Source: CAVXAE01 sp044225565 (GTDB lineage Bacteria > Pseudomonadota > Gammaproteobacteria > Steroidobacterales > Steroidobacteraceae). From it: a DNA stretch of 19,844 nt. The DNA is taken from positions 1 through 19,844 of the forward strand of contig JBGAIL010000086.1 of the NCBI GenBank assembly GCA_044225565.1, in the 5' to 3' direction. Of the stretch, positions 7,565-15,955 are shown piece by piece. A program made the position numbers and the translations under genes. The notes beneath the pieces are model-generated. The model did not search any database, was not told the origin of the DNA, and was given only the letters and a program-made list of their open reading frames with translations. Positions within the stretch are counted from its first letter, which is position 1; the number at the start of each line of letters is the position of its first letter.

Positions 7565-8956
7565 ATGTTTCGCTTGAAGACCCTTGCGGCGAGCTGCGCC
7601 CTGGCCGGCCTGCTGCCGCTGCGCGCCGCGTTGGCCGCGGATGACGTCGCATCGCTCAAAGCCGAGCTCGAAGCGCTGAAGGCCGAGTACACCCAGCGCG
7701 TCACCGCGCTCGAATCCCGCATCACCCAGCTCGAGGCAGCGTCCGTCGTCGCCGATACCAGCGCGGCGCCTCCGCCCCCGCCACCGGTTCCCGCAGCTCC
7801 CGCGAGGGGCGGCGCTTCCGCGTTCAATCCGGCGATCTCGGTAATCCTCGCGGGCAACTATGCGCACCTGTCGCAGGATCCCGAGACCTATCGCATCGCG
7901 GGCTTCATCCCCAACGGCGGGGAGATAGGTCCCGGCGAGCGCAGCTTCAATCTCGGCGAGTCCGAGGTGACGCTGAGCGCGAACGTGGACCCGTATTTCT
8001 ACGCCAGCCTCACCGCCGCCATCGATTCGGAGAACGAGATCGGCGTCGAGGAAGCGTTCATCCGCACGCTCGCGCTCCACAACGGCTTCACCGTCAAGGG
8101 CGGCCGCTTCTTCTCGGGCGTCGGCTATCTCAACGAGATCCACGCGCATGCCTGGGACTTCATCGACCAGCCGCTCGCGTATCAGGCCTTCTTCGGCGGA
8201 CAGCTCGCGCAGGACGGCGTGCAGGTGAAGTGGATCGCGCCGACGGACCTCTTCCTCGAGCTCGGCGCGGAGACGGGCAACGGCGGGGAGTTTCCCGGCA
8301 CGCGCCGCAACCGCAACGGGCTGAGCGGCAATGCGCTCTTCGCGCATCTCGGCGGCGACATCGGGGATTCCACCAGCTGGCGCGCGGGCGCCTCCTGGCT
8401 GGACCATCGCGCGGCAGATCGCGACTACGCCGACGGCGATGCCGACGGCTTCTTCGTGCGCAACGCCTTCAGCGGCAAGTCCCGCACCTGGATCGTGGAC
8501 GGCACGCTCAAGTGGGCGCCGAACGGCAACTCGATGCAGCGCCAGTTGAAGCTGCAGGGCGAGTACCTGCATCGCAAGGAGAGCGGCGAGCTGGTGTATG
8601 ACGCGGATCTCGCGGGCCTCGATGGCGACTACTCGAGCAGCCAGTCCGGCTGGTACCTGCAGAGCGTGTACCAGTTCAAGCCGCGCTGGCGCATCGGCGC
8701 GCGCTACGACTCGCTGGATTCGGGCTCGCCGCGCATCGGCCTCGTCCAGGCCGGCCTGCTGCCGGTCGAAGCATTCCCGGCGCTGCTCTCCGCGTCGCCC
8801 GACCGCTACACGCTGATGCTGGACTGGAGCCCGAGCGAGTTCTCGCGGCTGCGCCTGCAGCACGCCTGGGACGATTCCCGCGGCTCGCAGCGGGATCGCC
8901 AGCTCTTCCTCCAGTACATCTTCGGCATCGGCGCCCACGGCGCCCACAAGTTCTAG
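7565..8956 (+). CDS. outer-membrane beta-barrel protein with N-terminal coiled coil (zinc-locus porin-like)
   Basis: The 463-residue protein has a signal peptide (cleavage after ALA, residue 24) and a coiled coil with regular Leu/Glu spacing at about 28-60. A Pro-rich linker (69-79) precedes a barrel domain with alternating aromatic strands that ends in a terminal Phe. Coiled coil plus barrel recalls trimeric porins in which the coil trimerises in the periplasm. The C-terminal GIGAHGAHKF adds two His residues near the end. No TonB box or plug is visible, so it should be a diffusion channel rather than a TonB-dependent receptor. The ATG at 7565 has AGGAGAGG about 9 bases upstream. The next gene, a ZnuA-like binding protein, starts 11 bases downstream, so the barrel probably supplies metal to it across the outer membrane. 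Confidence 0.8.
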   Translation: MFRLKTLAASCALAGLLPLRAALAADDVASLKAELEALKAEYTQRVTALESRITQLEAASVVADTSAAPPPPPPVPAAPARGGASAFNPAISVILAGNYAHLSQDPETYRIAGFIPNGGEIGPGERSFNLGESEVTLSANVDPYFYASLTAAIDSENEIGVEEAFIRTLALHNGFTVKGGRFFSGVGYLNEIHAHAWDFIDQPLAYQAFFGGQLAQDGVQVKWIAPTDLFLELGAETGNGGEFPGTRRNRNGLSGNALFAHLGGDIGDSTSWRAGASWLDHRAADRDYADGDADGFFVRNAFSGKSRTWIVDGTLKWAPNGNSMQRQLKLQGEYLHRKESGELVYDADLAGLDGDYSSSQSGWYLQSVYQFKPRWRIGARYDSLDSGSPRIGLVQAGLLPVEAFPALLSASPDRYTLMLDWSPSEFSRLRLQHAWDDSRGSQRDRQLFLQYIFGIGAHGAHKF

Positions 8957-8966
8957 GAGCCTCACC

Positions 8967-9881
8967 ATGCTGAACGTCATTCGCGGCGCGCTCGTCGTGC
9001 TTCTGCTCATGGCCGCGCCTTCGGCGCATGCGGCGCATGCGGCGCTCAAGGTGCTCGCCACCACGGCGGACTGGGGCGCGCTCGCCACCGAGCTCGGTGG
9101 CGACAAGGTCAACGTCTATACGGCCACCACTGCGCTGCAGGACGTGCATCGCGTCGAGGCGAAGCCCAGCCTCGTCGCGCGCGCGCGCTCGGCGGACCTG
9201 CTCATCGCGAGCGGCGCGGAGCTCGAGATCGGCTGGTTGCCGGTGCTGCTGCAGGAATCGGGCAATGCGCGCATCCAGCCCGGCGGGCCCGGCTATTTCG
9301 AGGCGGCCGCGCAGGTGAGCCTGCTCGAGGTGCCATCGAGCGTGGACCGCTCGATGGGCGACATCCACCCGCAAGGCAATCCGCATGCGCAGCTCGATCC
9401 GCACAACATCGCGACGATCGCCAAGGCGCTCACCGCGAAGCTCATCGCACTGGATGCGGCGAACGCGCAGCTCTACGCCGCGCGCGGCGCGGACTTCCAG
9501 TCGCGCTGGGGGCAGGCGATCACACGGTGGGAGACACAGGCGGCTCCGCTGAAGGGCGTGCCGGTGGTGGTGATCCATCGCGACCAGGCGTATCTGTGCC
9601 ACTGGCTCGGATTGAAGGAGGTCGCGGCGATAGAGCCGAAGCCTGGCGTGCCGCCCAGCGCGGGCTATCTCGCGCAGCTCGTCACGAAGCTCACCGCTGC
9701 GCCGCCACGCATGATCCTGCGCAATGCCTACAACGATGCGAAGGCAGTGGACTGGCTCTCGCAGCGCATCCATTCGCCTGTGGTGCTGCTGCCGTTCTCG
9801 GTGGGCGGCACGCCGGAGGCGAAGGATCTGTTCGGCCTGTTCGACGACACCATCAACCGTTTGCTGGCGGCCGGCAAATGA
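8967..9881 (+). CDS. metal ABC transporter substrate-binding protein, ZnuA/TroA family
   Basis: This 304-residue periplasmic protein has a signal peptide ending near AHA (residue 22) and the cluster-A-I binding-protein layout of two lobes joined by a long helix. Likely metal ligands are His61 in LQDVHRVEAKPS, His140 in QGNPHAQLDPHN (the conserved GNPH motif) and His204 in VVIHRDQAY. The usual fourth acidic ligand is not obvious: the expected position near 251-258 reads LRNAYNDA. There is no His-rich loop, unlike many ZnuA proteins. Zinc is the likeliest substrate from the His set, with manganese possible. The ATG is preceded by AGGAG overlapping the stop of the barrel gene, and the end overlaps the permease start by 4 bp (ATGA). 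Confidence 0.9.
   Translation: MLNVIRGALVVLLLMAAPSAHAAHAALKVLATTADWGALATELGGDKVNVYTATTALQDVHRVEAKPSLVARARSADLLIASGAELEIGWLPVLLQESGNARIQPGGPGYFEAAAQVSLLEVPSSVDRSMGDIHPQGNPHAQLDPHNIATIAKALTAKLIALDAANAQLYAARGADFQSRWGQAITRWETQAAPLKGVPVVVIHRDQAYLCHWLGLKEVAAIEPKPGVPPSAGYLAQLVTKLTAAPPRMILRNAYNDAKAVDWLSQRIHSPVVLLPFSVGGTPEAKDLFGLFDDTINRLLAAGK
9022..9044 (+). repeat. 9-bp tandem repeat within the binding-protein signal peptide
   Basis: CGGCGCATG occurs twice in tandem followed by CGGCG. It encodes the AHAAHAA repeat around the predicted signal-peptidase site. It keeps frame and probably arose by slippage. Confidence 0.6.
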
Positions 9882-10633
9882 ACGACCTCGCAGCGAATCT
9901 GAGCATCCTCGGCCCGGCGCTGATCGCCGGCCTGCTGGTCACGCTGTCGCACGTGCCCATGGGACAGCAGGTGCTGTCCCGCGGCATCGTGTTCATCGAC
10001 CTCGCCATCGCGCAGGTGGCGGGTCTCGGCGTGATCGCCGCGCACAATTTCGGCATCGGCGCGGAGAGCGGCTGGAGCACGCAGATCAGCGCCGTGGCGG
10101 CGGCGCTGCTCGGTGCGCTGCTGCTCACATGGACGGAGCGGAAGCGTCCGGAAGTGCAGGAAGCGCTCATCGGCGTGCTGTTCGTGCTGGCGTCCACCGC
10201 GCAGATCCTCATCCTCGCGAACAATCCTCACGGCGGTGAGGATCTCAAGGATCTGCTCGCGGGACAGATCCTGTGGGTGTCGACACAGCAACTGGTCCAT
10301 GCCGCGATCATCACCGGCATCTTCCTGGTGGTGTGGTTCGGGTTCCGCGAGCGCATCGGGCGCATCGGCTTCTACGTGCTGTTCGCGCTGGTGGTCACGG
10401 TGTCCGTGCAGCTGGTCGGCGTGTATCTCTCGTGTTCACCAGCCTCATCGTTCCGCCATCGCCACTTACCGGGTATCCGCCGAAGTGGCAGCTGGCCGCA
10501 GGCTATGCGGTGGCGATCGCGAGCTATGTGCTGGGCCTGGCGCTTTCCGCCGTGATGGACCTGCCTTCGAGCCCGGTGGTGGTATGGGTGATGGCGCTGG
10601 TCGGGCTGATCGTGCATCTGTGCGGCGAGCTGA
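9878..10633 (+). pseudogene. metal ABC transporter permease, ZnuB-like, reading frame broken
   Basis: The gene starts at ATG 9878, overlapping the binding-protein stop by 4 bp, and encodes a multi-span permease of the ABC-3 (ZnuB/TroC) family. Helices include ILGPALIAGLLVTLSHVPMG and the RGIVFIDLAIAQVAGLG segment, which is typical of the family. The family-like protein is continuous to VQLVGVYL (about 10429). It then jumps frames: VFTSLIVP from 10432, AIATYRVSA from 10455, and KWQLAAGYAVAIASYVLGLAL from 10483, each in a different frame from the one before. Joined, these give a normal permease end. Read literally, the starting frame stops at 10555. The true end is uncertain; TGA 10631-10633 would give about 250 residues, a usual length. 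At least three small indels are needed, either sequence errors or a decayed gene. Confidence 0.8.
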
Positions 10634-10788
10634 GCCTGCGGACCGTGCGTGCATTGACGTCTCCATACGCGCGGGGCGGCGGCCGCGGTCTTTCAAACGC
10701 GCCGGCCGCACACTCGCGGCAAGGACATCGCGCAAATGCTGACATGTTAGGATCGTCGCCGCCGGTCCGCATTTCGCTGGCGCTCGTC

Positions 10789-11511
10789 ATGAACCGCACA
10801 TCCACTGCCACCGTCGTCAAGCTGCCCAACGTCACGGACGACTCGAAGACCGAGCGCGTCTACCAGGACCTGCGGCGCCGCATCCGCGAGCTCGAGATGC
10901 AGCCGGGATCGCAGCTGCGCAAGAACGACATCGCGCATGAGTACGGGGTCTCGCGCGGGCCGGTGAACAGGCCATCGCGCGCCGCCTCGCGGTGGAAGAC
11001 ATCGTGGATGTTCCCGCAGAGCGGCAGCTTCGTCGCACCGCTGCGGCTCGAAGACGTGCGCGCGAGCCTGCTGATCCGCACCGGGCTCGAGGTGGAAGCG
11101 ATCCGCCGCGTCACCCCGATGGCGGACGACTCTCTCATCGAGGAGCTGGAGAAGAATCTCGAGGAGCAGGCCGCCGCCCTGAAGAAAGTGAACATGGCGC
11201 GCATGCACGACCTGGACGAGGCGTTCCACGCCACCATCATGCGTGCAGTGAAGCTGCCCGGCGCCGAGCGCCTGCTGGATCGTGCGCGCGCCATCCTGGA
11301 TCGACCCCGCTTCCATGCGCTGCCGGGGAAAGGCAGGCCGAAGGCCATTTACATCGAGCACGCCCGCATCGTCGATGCCATCCGCACACGGGACGCGGAG
11401 CTGGCGGGTGCGGCCATGCGCGTGCATCTCATGCTCGTCTCGCATTCCATCGAGCGCGACATCGCACACGTCATCACCGACGAAGACTCGAAGACGCAGA
11501 TTCGCGAGTGA
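10789..11511 (+). CDS. GntR family transcriptional regulator, FCD (FadR-type) effector domain, recognition region garbled
   Basis: The 240-residue protein has an N-terminal GntR winged helix (about 20-83) and a C-terminal FCD domain (about 88-222). The FCD metal/effector residues include Asp143 and His147 (DLDEAFHATI), His191 (EHARIVDAI) and His213 (MRVHLML). Such regulators repress catabolic or transport operons until an organic acid binds. Residues 61-74 read RPSRAASRWKTSWM, unlike any GntR recognition helix. Inserting one base near 10969 and two near 11010 restores EAIARRLAVEDIVDV, so two compensating frameshifts are present. As written, DNA binding would be destroyed. The same frame is open upstream into the permease, so ATG 10789 is chosen from the family N-terminus. 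It lies 47 bases before the hydrolase and probably regulates it. Confidence 0.82.
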   Translation: MNRTSTATVVKLPNVTDDSKTERVYQDLRRRIRELEMQPGSQLRKNDIAHEYGVSRGPVNRPSRAASRWKTSWMFPQSGSFVAPLRLEDVRASLLIRTGLEVEAIRRVTPMADDSLIEELEKNLEEQAAALKKVNMARMHDLDEAFHATIMRAVKLPGAERLLDRARAILDRPRFHALPGKGRPKAIYIEHARIVDAIRTRDAELAGAAMRVHLMLVSHSIERDIAHVITDEDSKTQIRE

Positions 11512-11522
11512 GGCGGGCGGTG

Positions 11523-11548
11523 TAGACTGGCTGCACCGCCTTCCGGGA
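11523..11548 (+). promoter_or_regulatory. -10 box and ribosome-binding site upstream of the hydrolase
   Basis: TAGACT (11523-11528) would place a transcript start near 11535. GGGAG (11544-11548) lies 10 bases before ATG 11559 and is the likely ribosome-binding site. The -35 (about 11500-11506) is weak. This would give the hydrolase gene its own promoter just after the GntR gene. Confidence 0.35.
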
Positions 11549-11558
11549 GTGCCTCTAG

Positions 11559-13425
11559 ATGCCTGTACGCTCCATTCGTCCGGCGATCCTCGCCAGCTGT
11601 CTCGCCTTCCTGCTTTCCTCCGTGCCGAGCGCGCCCGCCAGAGCGGAAGGCTTCGACGTCGCCGCCGCGTATGACAAGGCGGAATACGAGATCGCGATGC
11701 GCGACGGCACGAAGCTGCATACCATCGTCTACACGCCGAAGGACAGGTCGCAGCGCTACCCGATCCTCTTCCGGCGCACGCCTTATTCGGTAGCGCCTTA
11801 TGGCGCTGGCCGCATCCACGAGTGGCGTCAGCTCGCCCCGGCCGAAGCCTTCCTGCGCGACGGCTACATCTTCGCGATCCAGGACGTGCGCGGCCGCTAC
11901 AAGTCCGGAGGGCAGTGGGACAACTACCGCCTGCTGCGCGAGGGCAGGCAGGGCATCGACGAGACCACCGATACCTTCGACACCATCGACTGGCTGGTGC
12001 GCAACGTGAAGGGCAACTCGGGCAAGGTAGGCCAGTGGGGCATCTCGCACGACGGCTGGTTCACGGTGATGGGCATGCTGCATCCGCATCCCGCGCTCAA
12101 GGCGGCCTCGCCGCAGGCGACGACGGCGGATGCCTTCATCGGCGACGACTTCCACCACAACGGCGCCTTCCTGCTGCAGATCCTCTCCTGGATCAAGTAC
12201 ATGGGCGACTCGAACGCCGCTCGCGGCGAGCGGGCGGAGATGAAGGTGCCGGAGTTCGATTACGGCACGCCCTGGGCCTACGAGTTCTTCCTGAACGCGG
12301 GTCCCACCGACGGCATCGACCGGAAGTACTTCGGCGGCACGCTCGAGAAGCAGTGGGGCGAGGCCATCGAGCACCCGGACTACGACGAGTACTGGCGCCG
12401 GCGCAACCTGCTCGAGCCGCTGGTGAGCCTGCGCGTGCCGGTGCTGAACGTGGCCGGCTGGTACGACACCTTCGACGCCTACGGCAGCATCGCGACCTAC
12501 AAGGCCGTCGAAGGCAAGAACCCGCGCGTCGCGAACACCCTCGCGGTCGGGCCGTGGCGGCACGGCGGCTGGCTCTCCGATGACGGCTCGAAGCTCGGCG
12601 ACGTGGGCTTCGGCTCGAAGACCTCCAGTACTTCCAGCAGGAAGTGATCTTCCCGTTCTTCCAGCACTACCTCAAAGGCAAGGGCCCGGGCGCGCCGGCC
12701 GAGGCGGTGATGTTCGAGACGATGCCTGCCAGCACCGGCTCGAGCAGTGGCCGCCGAAGGAGGCGGCCCCTCATCGCCTCTATTTCGAGGCAGGCCACGG
12801 GCTCGCGTTCGACCAGCCGCCGGCGCAGACCGCGCCCGACGCCTGCGACGAGTACGTGAGCGACCCGGCGAAGCCCGTGCCGTACAGCGGTGAGATCGAG
12901 TTCTCGAACGGCAATACGTGGCGCGTCGGCGACCAGCGGCTCGACTCGACGCGTCCCGACGTGCTCGGTTACGAGAGCGCGCCGCTCGCGCAGGACGTGA
13001 CGCTCGCGGGTCCGGTCCGCGTGACCCTGTTCGCCTCGACGACCGGCACGGATTCGGACTGGTTCGTGAAGCTCATCGACGTGTACCCCGGCGATGCGCC
13101 CGCGCTGCCCGGCTACCAGCGGCTCGTCGGCATGGAGGTGATGCGCGGCCGCTACCGCAACGGCTTCTCGAAGCCGGAGGCGATGAAGCCGGGCGAGGTC
13201 ACGCCCATTGCCTTCGACATCCTCGACAAGTACCACACCTTCAAGAAGGGCCATCGCATCCGCGTACACGTGCAGAGCACGTTCTTCCCATACGTGGACC
13301 GCAATCCGCAGACGTTCGTCGAGAGCATCTATCGTGCGCAGCCGCAGGATTACCGCAAGGCCACGCAACGCGTATGCCGCTCGGCGCAATTCGCCTCGCA
13401 TCTGGTGTTGCCCATCGTGAAATGA
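11559..13425 (+). pseudogene. exported CocE/NonD family alpha/beta hydrolase, reading frame broken
   Basis: The gene encodes an X-Pro dipeptidyl-peptidase/cocaine-esterase type hydrolase with a Sec signal peptide (cleavage near ARA, residue 28). Catalytic residues are visible: Ser163 in WGISHDGW, Asp303 in AGWYDTFDAYG and His335 in GPWRHGGW. The C-terminal jelly-roll domain starts near DVLGYESAPL and contains VRVTLFASTTGTDSDWFVKLIDVYP. The frame is broken twice. After SKTS at about 12626, one missing G would turn SSTSSRK-stop into SEYFQQEVIFPFFQHYLKGK, which continues in the next frame. Between about 12716 and 12740 it shifts again into LEQWPPKEAAPHRLYFEAGH. Corrected, the protein would be about 622 residues, normal for the family. 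As written, the N-terminal ORF stops at 12647. The substrate is unknown; the family cleaves esters and amides. Confidence 0.85.
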
Positions 13426-13426
13426 G

Positions 13427-15439
13427 ATGAGCGCCCGGCCGTCCGTCGATCCGCCATCCCCGGCCCGCGACCGCGAGCTGGGGATGGGTCGCGAGATCAC
13501 CCGCCGGGACTTCCTGGATGGAGTGGCGGTCGGGGTCGGCGTGATGGCCGGCGGGGGGCTTGGGGCTGCGGCCATCGGCGAAAATGCGGCGGCTCATGCG
13601 CCAGTCGCTGATGCCGGTGGCACCCGCGCCAGAATCTATCCTCCCGCGCTCACCGGTATGCGCGGCAGCGCGCCGGGCAGTTACGAAGTGGCGCACGCGC
13701 TGCGCGATGGCCGGCTGGCCGGGGAGATCGGCGCGCCTGTCGACACGGGCGAGCACTACGATCTGGTCGTCGTCGGCGCAGGCATCAGCGGGCTGGCGGC
13801 AGCGTACTTCCACCGCAAGCTTGCCGGTCCCGGCGCACGCATCCTGATTCTCGACAACCACGACGATTTCGGCGGCCACGCGCGACGCAACGAGTTCCGT
13901 CCGCGAGGCAGGCTGCTGCTCAGCAACGGCGGTACGTGGTCCATCGATTCCCCGTTTCCGTACAGCACGGAGGCCGCGGGGGTGTTTGCCGAGCTGGGCG
14001 TCGATCCGCCCGCGCTGTATCGAAGATACGCCAGACCGGATGCCTACGATGCGCTGGGCGCGGCGTGTTTCTTCGACCGGGAGACTTTCGGTGCGGAGCG
14101 GCTGGTCACCGGCATGCCGGACGCCGAAGGAGAGGCTTCCGCGGATCCGAGCCGCTCCTGGCGCGAGTTTCTCGCGAAGACGCCGATCGACCGCGCGGCG
14201 CACGAATCCATCGTGCGCCTGCATTGCGGCCGCGTCGATTTGATGCAGGGCCTGTCGCAGGCGCAGAAGAAGGCCCGGCTCTCGAAGATGAGCTATCGGG
14301 ACTTCCTGGCCGGTCCGGCGCAACTGCACCCGGCCGCGATGCCGCTCTATCAGAAGAAGACTCACGATCTCTACGGCATCGGCATCGACGCGGTGCCGGC
14401 GCTCGACTGCTGGGCCGTCGGGCATCCGGGCTTCCAGGGCATGGGGCTGGATCGCGTGCCGTCGGCCGGGCTCAGCTTCACGGCCCTGGGCGCGGTGACG
14501 CAGAAAGAGAGGTACTTTTTCCATTTCCCCGACGGCAATGCCTCGGTCGCGCGGCTGCTGGTGCGCTCGCTCGTGCCGCAGTGCGTGAAGGGCCGCACCG
14601 CGGAGGACGTCGTCACCGCACAGGTCGACTACGGGAGGCTCGATTCCGCGGATTCGCCGGTGCGCATCCGTTTGAACAGCACTGCGGTGTCGGTGCAGAA
14701 CGTCGGAAGTGCCGTCGATATCGTCTACGCGGAGCGAAGCTCCGACGCATCGCAAGCGGATGGCACAATCGTTCGCCGGGTACGAGCGAAGGGTGCCGTG
14801 CTGGCGTGCTGGAATTCCGTGATCCCCCACCTGTGCCCGGAGCTGCCGCCTGAGCAGAAGGATGCGTTGCGCTACGGGGTGAAAGTTCCGCTGGTGTATA
14901 CCGCCGTTTCGCTGAGCAGCGCGAGAGCGATGCACCAGCTCGGGGTGGCGGCGATCTCCTGCCCCGGCATGTATCACTCCTCCGTCGAGCTCGATCCCGT
15001 GGTGAGCATGGGGCGCTACCGGTCGCCGACGACGGCCGGCGAGCCGGTGGTGCTGCGCATGTTGCGCACGCCGTGCCAGCCGGGCCTGCCGGCTCGCGAC
15101 CAGCAGCGCGTGGGTCATGCCGAGCTGCTCGCGACATCGTTCGAGACATTCGAGCGGAACATCCGCGATCAGCTCGCCAGAGTCCTGGGGTCGGGAGGTT
15201 TCGATCCTGCGCGGGACATCGACGCCATCACGGTGAACCGCTGGCCGCACGGTTACGCGTACGAATACAACCCCCTGTGGGACCCGGATTGGCCCGCGGG
15301 TCAGCGACCTTGCGACCTGGCGCGCAGGCGTTTCGGGCGCATCGCCATCGCCAATTCCGACGCGGCCGCGGCGGCCTATACGGATCAGGCCATGGATCAG
15401 GCTCATCGGGCGGTGCAGGAGCTGGCGTTGGCCATCTGA
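13427..15439 (+). CDS. Tat-exported FAD-dependent oxidoreductase, spermidine dehydrogenase-like
   Basis: The 670-residue flavoprotein has a twin-arginine signal (TRRDFLDGVAVGVGVM, residues 25-40) and an FAD-binding dinucleotide motif VVVGAGISGLAAAYFHRK at 114-131. The segment PPALTGMRGSAPGSYEVAHALRDG before it is characteristic of the spermidine-dehydrogenase-like family. The C-terminal NRWPHGYAYEYNPLWDP is also typical. Known relatives oxidise polyamines or similar amines in the periplasm; the exact substrate is inferred only loosely. ATG 13427 follows the hydrolase stop by one base, so translation is probably coupled. A second ATG at 13484 (Met20) would also keep the Tat signal, but the preceding DRELGM also looks family-like. 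The frame is intact. Confidence 0.86.
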   Translation: MSARPSVDPPSPARDRELGMGREITRRDFLDGVAVGVGVMAGGGLGAAAIGENAAAHAPVADAGGTRARIYPPALTGMRGSAPGSYEVAHALRDGRLAGEIGAPVDTGEHYDLVVVGAGISGLAAAYFHRKLAGPGARILILDNHDDFGGHARRNEFRPRGRLLLSNGGTWSIDSPFPYSTEAAGVFAELGVDPPALYRRYARPDAYDALGAACFFDRETFGAERLVTGMPDAEGEASADPSRSWREFLAKTPIDRAAHESIVRLHCGRVDLMQGLSQAQKKARLSKMSYRDFLAGPAQLHPAAMPLYQKKTHDLYGIGIDAVPALDCWAVGHPGFQGMGLDRVPSAGLSFTALGAVTQKERYFFHFPDGNASVARLLVRSLVPQCVKGRTAEDVVTAQVDYGRLDSADSPVRIRLNSTAVSVQNVGSAVDIVYAERSSDASQADGTIVRRVRAKGAVLACWNSVIPHLCPELPPEQKDALRYGVKVPLVYTAVSLSSARAMHQLGVAAISCPGMYHSSVELDPVVSMGRYRSPTTAGEPVVLRMLRTPCQPGLPARDQQRVGHAELLATSFETFERNIRDQLARVLGSGGFDPARDIDAITVNRWPHGYAYEYNPLWDPDWPAGQRPCDLARRRFGRIAIANSDAAAAAYTDQAMDQAHRAVQELALAI

Positions 15440-15458
15440 GCCACCGGCCGGTTAAGCT
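15428..15458 (+). promoter_or_regulatory. candidate promoter of the thioesterase gene
   Basis: TTGGCC (15428-15433) lies inside the end of the oxidoreductase gene and TTAAGC/TAAGCT at 15452-15458, with a spacer of 18-19 bases. GGGGAAG at 15481-15487 then serves as ribosome-binding site, 8 bases before ATG 15496. The -10 sequence is the same TAAGCT seen at 4093. Confidence 0.4.
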
Positions 15459-15495
15459 GCGCGCACGATTGCGGCGGCGCGGGGAAGCGTGAGCG

Positions 15496-15936
15496 ATGGC
15501 TAGCGAAACGGCGGACCAGTTGGCGGCGCGCGTGGTGCGAGGGATGCTCGAGAACGACGCGGCATCGCGGGCCCTCGGAGTGGAAGTGCGGGAAGTGCGC
15601 GCGGGTCGCGTGCAGATCGCCATGAAGGTGCGGCCGGACATGATCAACGGCCATGGCACCTGCCACGGCGGCTTCATCAGCGCGCTGGCGGACAGCGCAT
15701 TCGCGTTCTGCTGCAATTCCACCAACGAGCTGACGGTGGCCGCCGGCTTCAGCATCGATTTCCTGGCGCCGGGCCGCAGTGGCGAACGGCTCATTGCCAC
15801 CGCTACGCAGCTGTGGCGGGCGAGGCGCACGGGCCTCTACGACGTCATGGTGACCCGCGAAGATGGCTCGCCCGTCGCGACGTTCCGCGGGCGCTCGCAT
15901 CAGTTGCAGGGCAACGTCGTTCCGGCCTCTCCCTGA
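15496..15936 (+). CDS. paaI: PaaI-type hotdog-fold acyl-CoA thioesterase
   Basis: The 146-residue protein is a hotdog-fold thioesterase. It carries the PaaI signature NGHGTCHGGFISALADSAFAF at residues 51-71, including the catalytic Asp66 and the His/Gly-rich turn. The later FSIDFLAPGRSGERL strand is also conserved. PaaI hydrolyses phenylacetyl-CoA-type thioesters in the cytoplasm, releasing CoA when ring-hydroxylated intermediates stall. None of the other phenylacetate genes lies in the window, so the physiological substrate here may differ; the gene symbol rests on the motif alone. The TPR methyltransferase follows after 19 bases. Confidence 0.88.
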   Translation: MASETADQLAARVVRGMLENDAASRALGVEVREVRAGRVQIAMKVRPDMINGHGTCHGGFISALADSAFAFCCNSTNELTVAAGFSIDFLAPGRSGERLIATATQLWRARRTGLYDVMVTREDGSPVATFRGRSHQLQGNVVPASP

Positions 15937-15955
15937 GAGGAGCGGCCGAAAGCTC

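Noticed and set aside
6545..9112. 855-codon open frame on the minus strand
   Set aside because: It runs antisense through the exported NTF2-like, small Cys, barrel and binding-protein genes. Its composition (Arg/Ala/Glu/Val without domain motifs) is that of a GC-rich shadow frame.
10273..10788. Single fused permease-GntR protein in one open frame
   Set aside because: The join exists only because the permease has shifted into the GntR frame. The linking residues (about 10640-10788) are low-complexity and unlike either family.
13241..15406. 721-codon open frame on the minus strand
   Set aside because: It is antisense to the hydrolase end and the FAD oxidoreductase, which has clear Tat and FAD motifs. 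The antisense product is Arg/His-rich with no recognisable domain.
15496..15936. Part of a phenylacetate degradation (paa) operon
   Set aside because: Only the PaaI-like thioesterase is present; no phenylacetyl-CoA ligase, epoxidase or ring-opening gene lies in the window.
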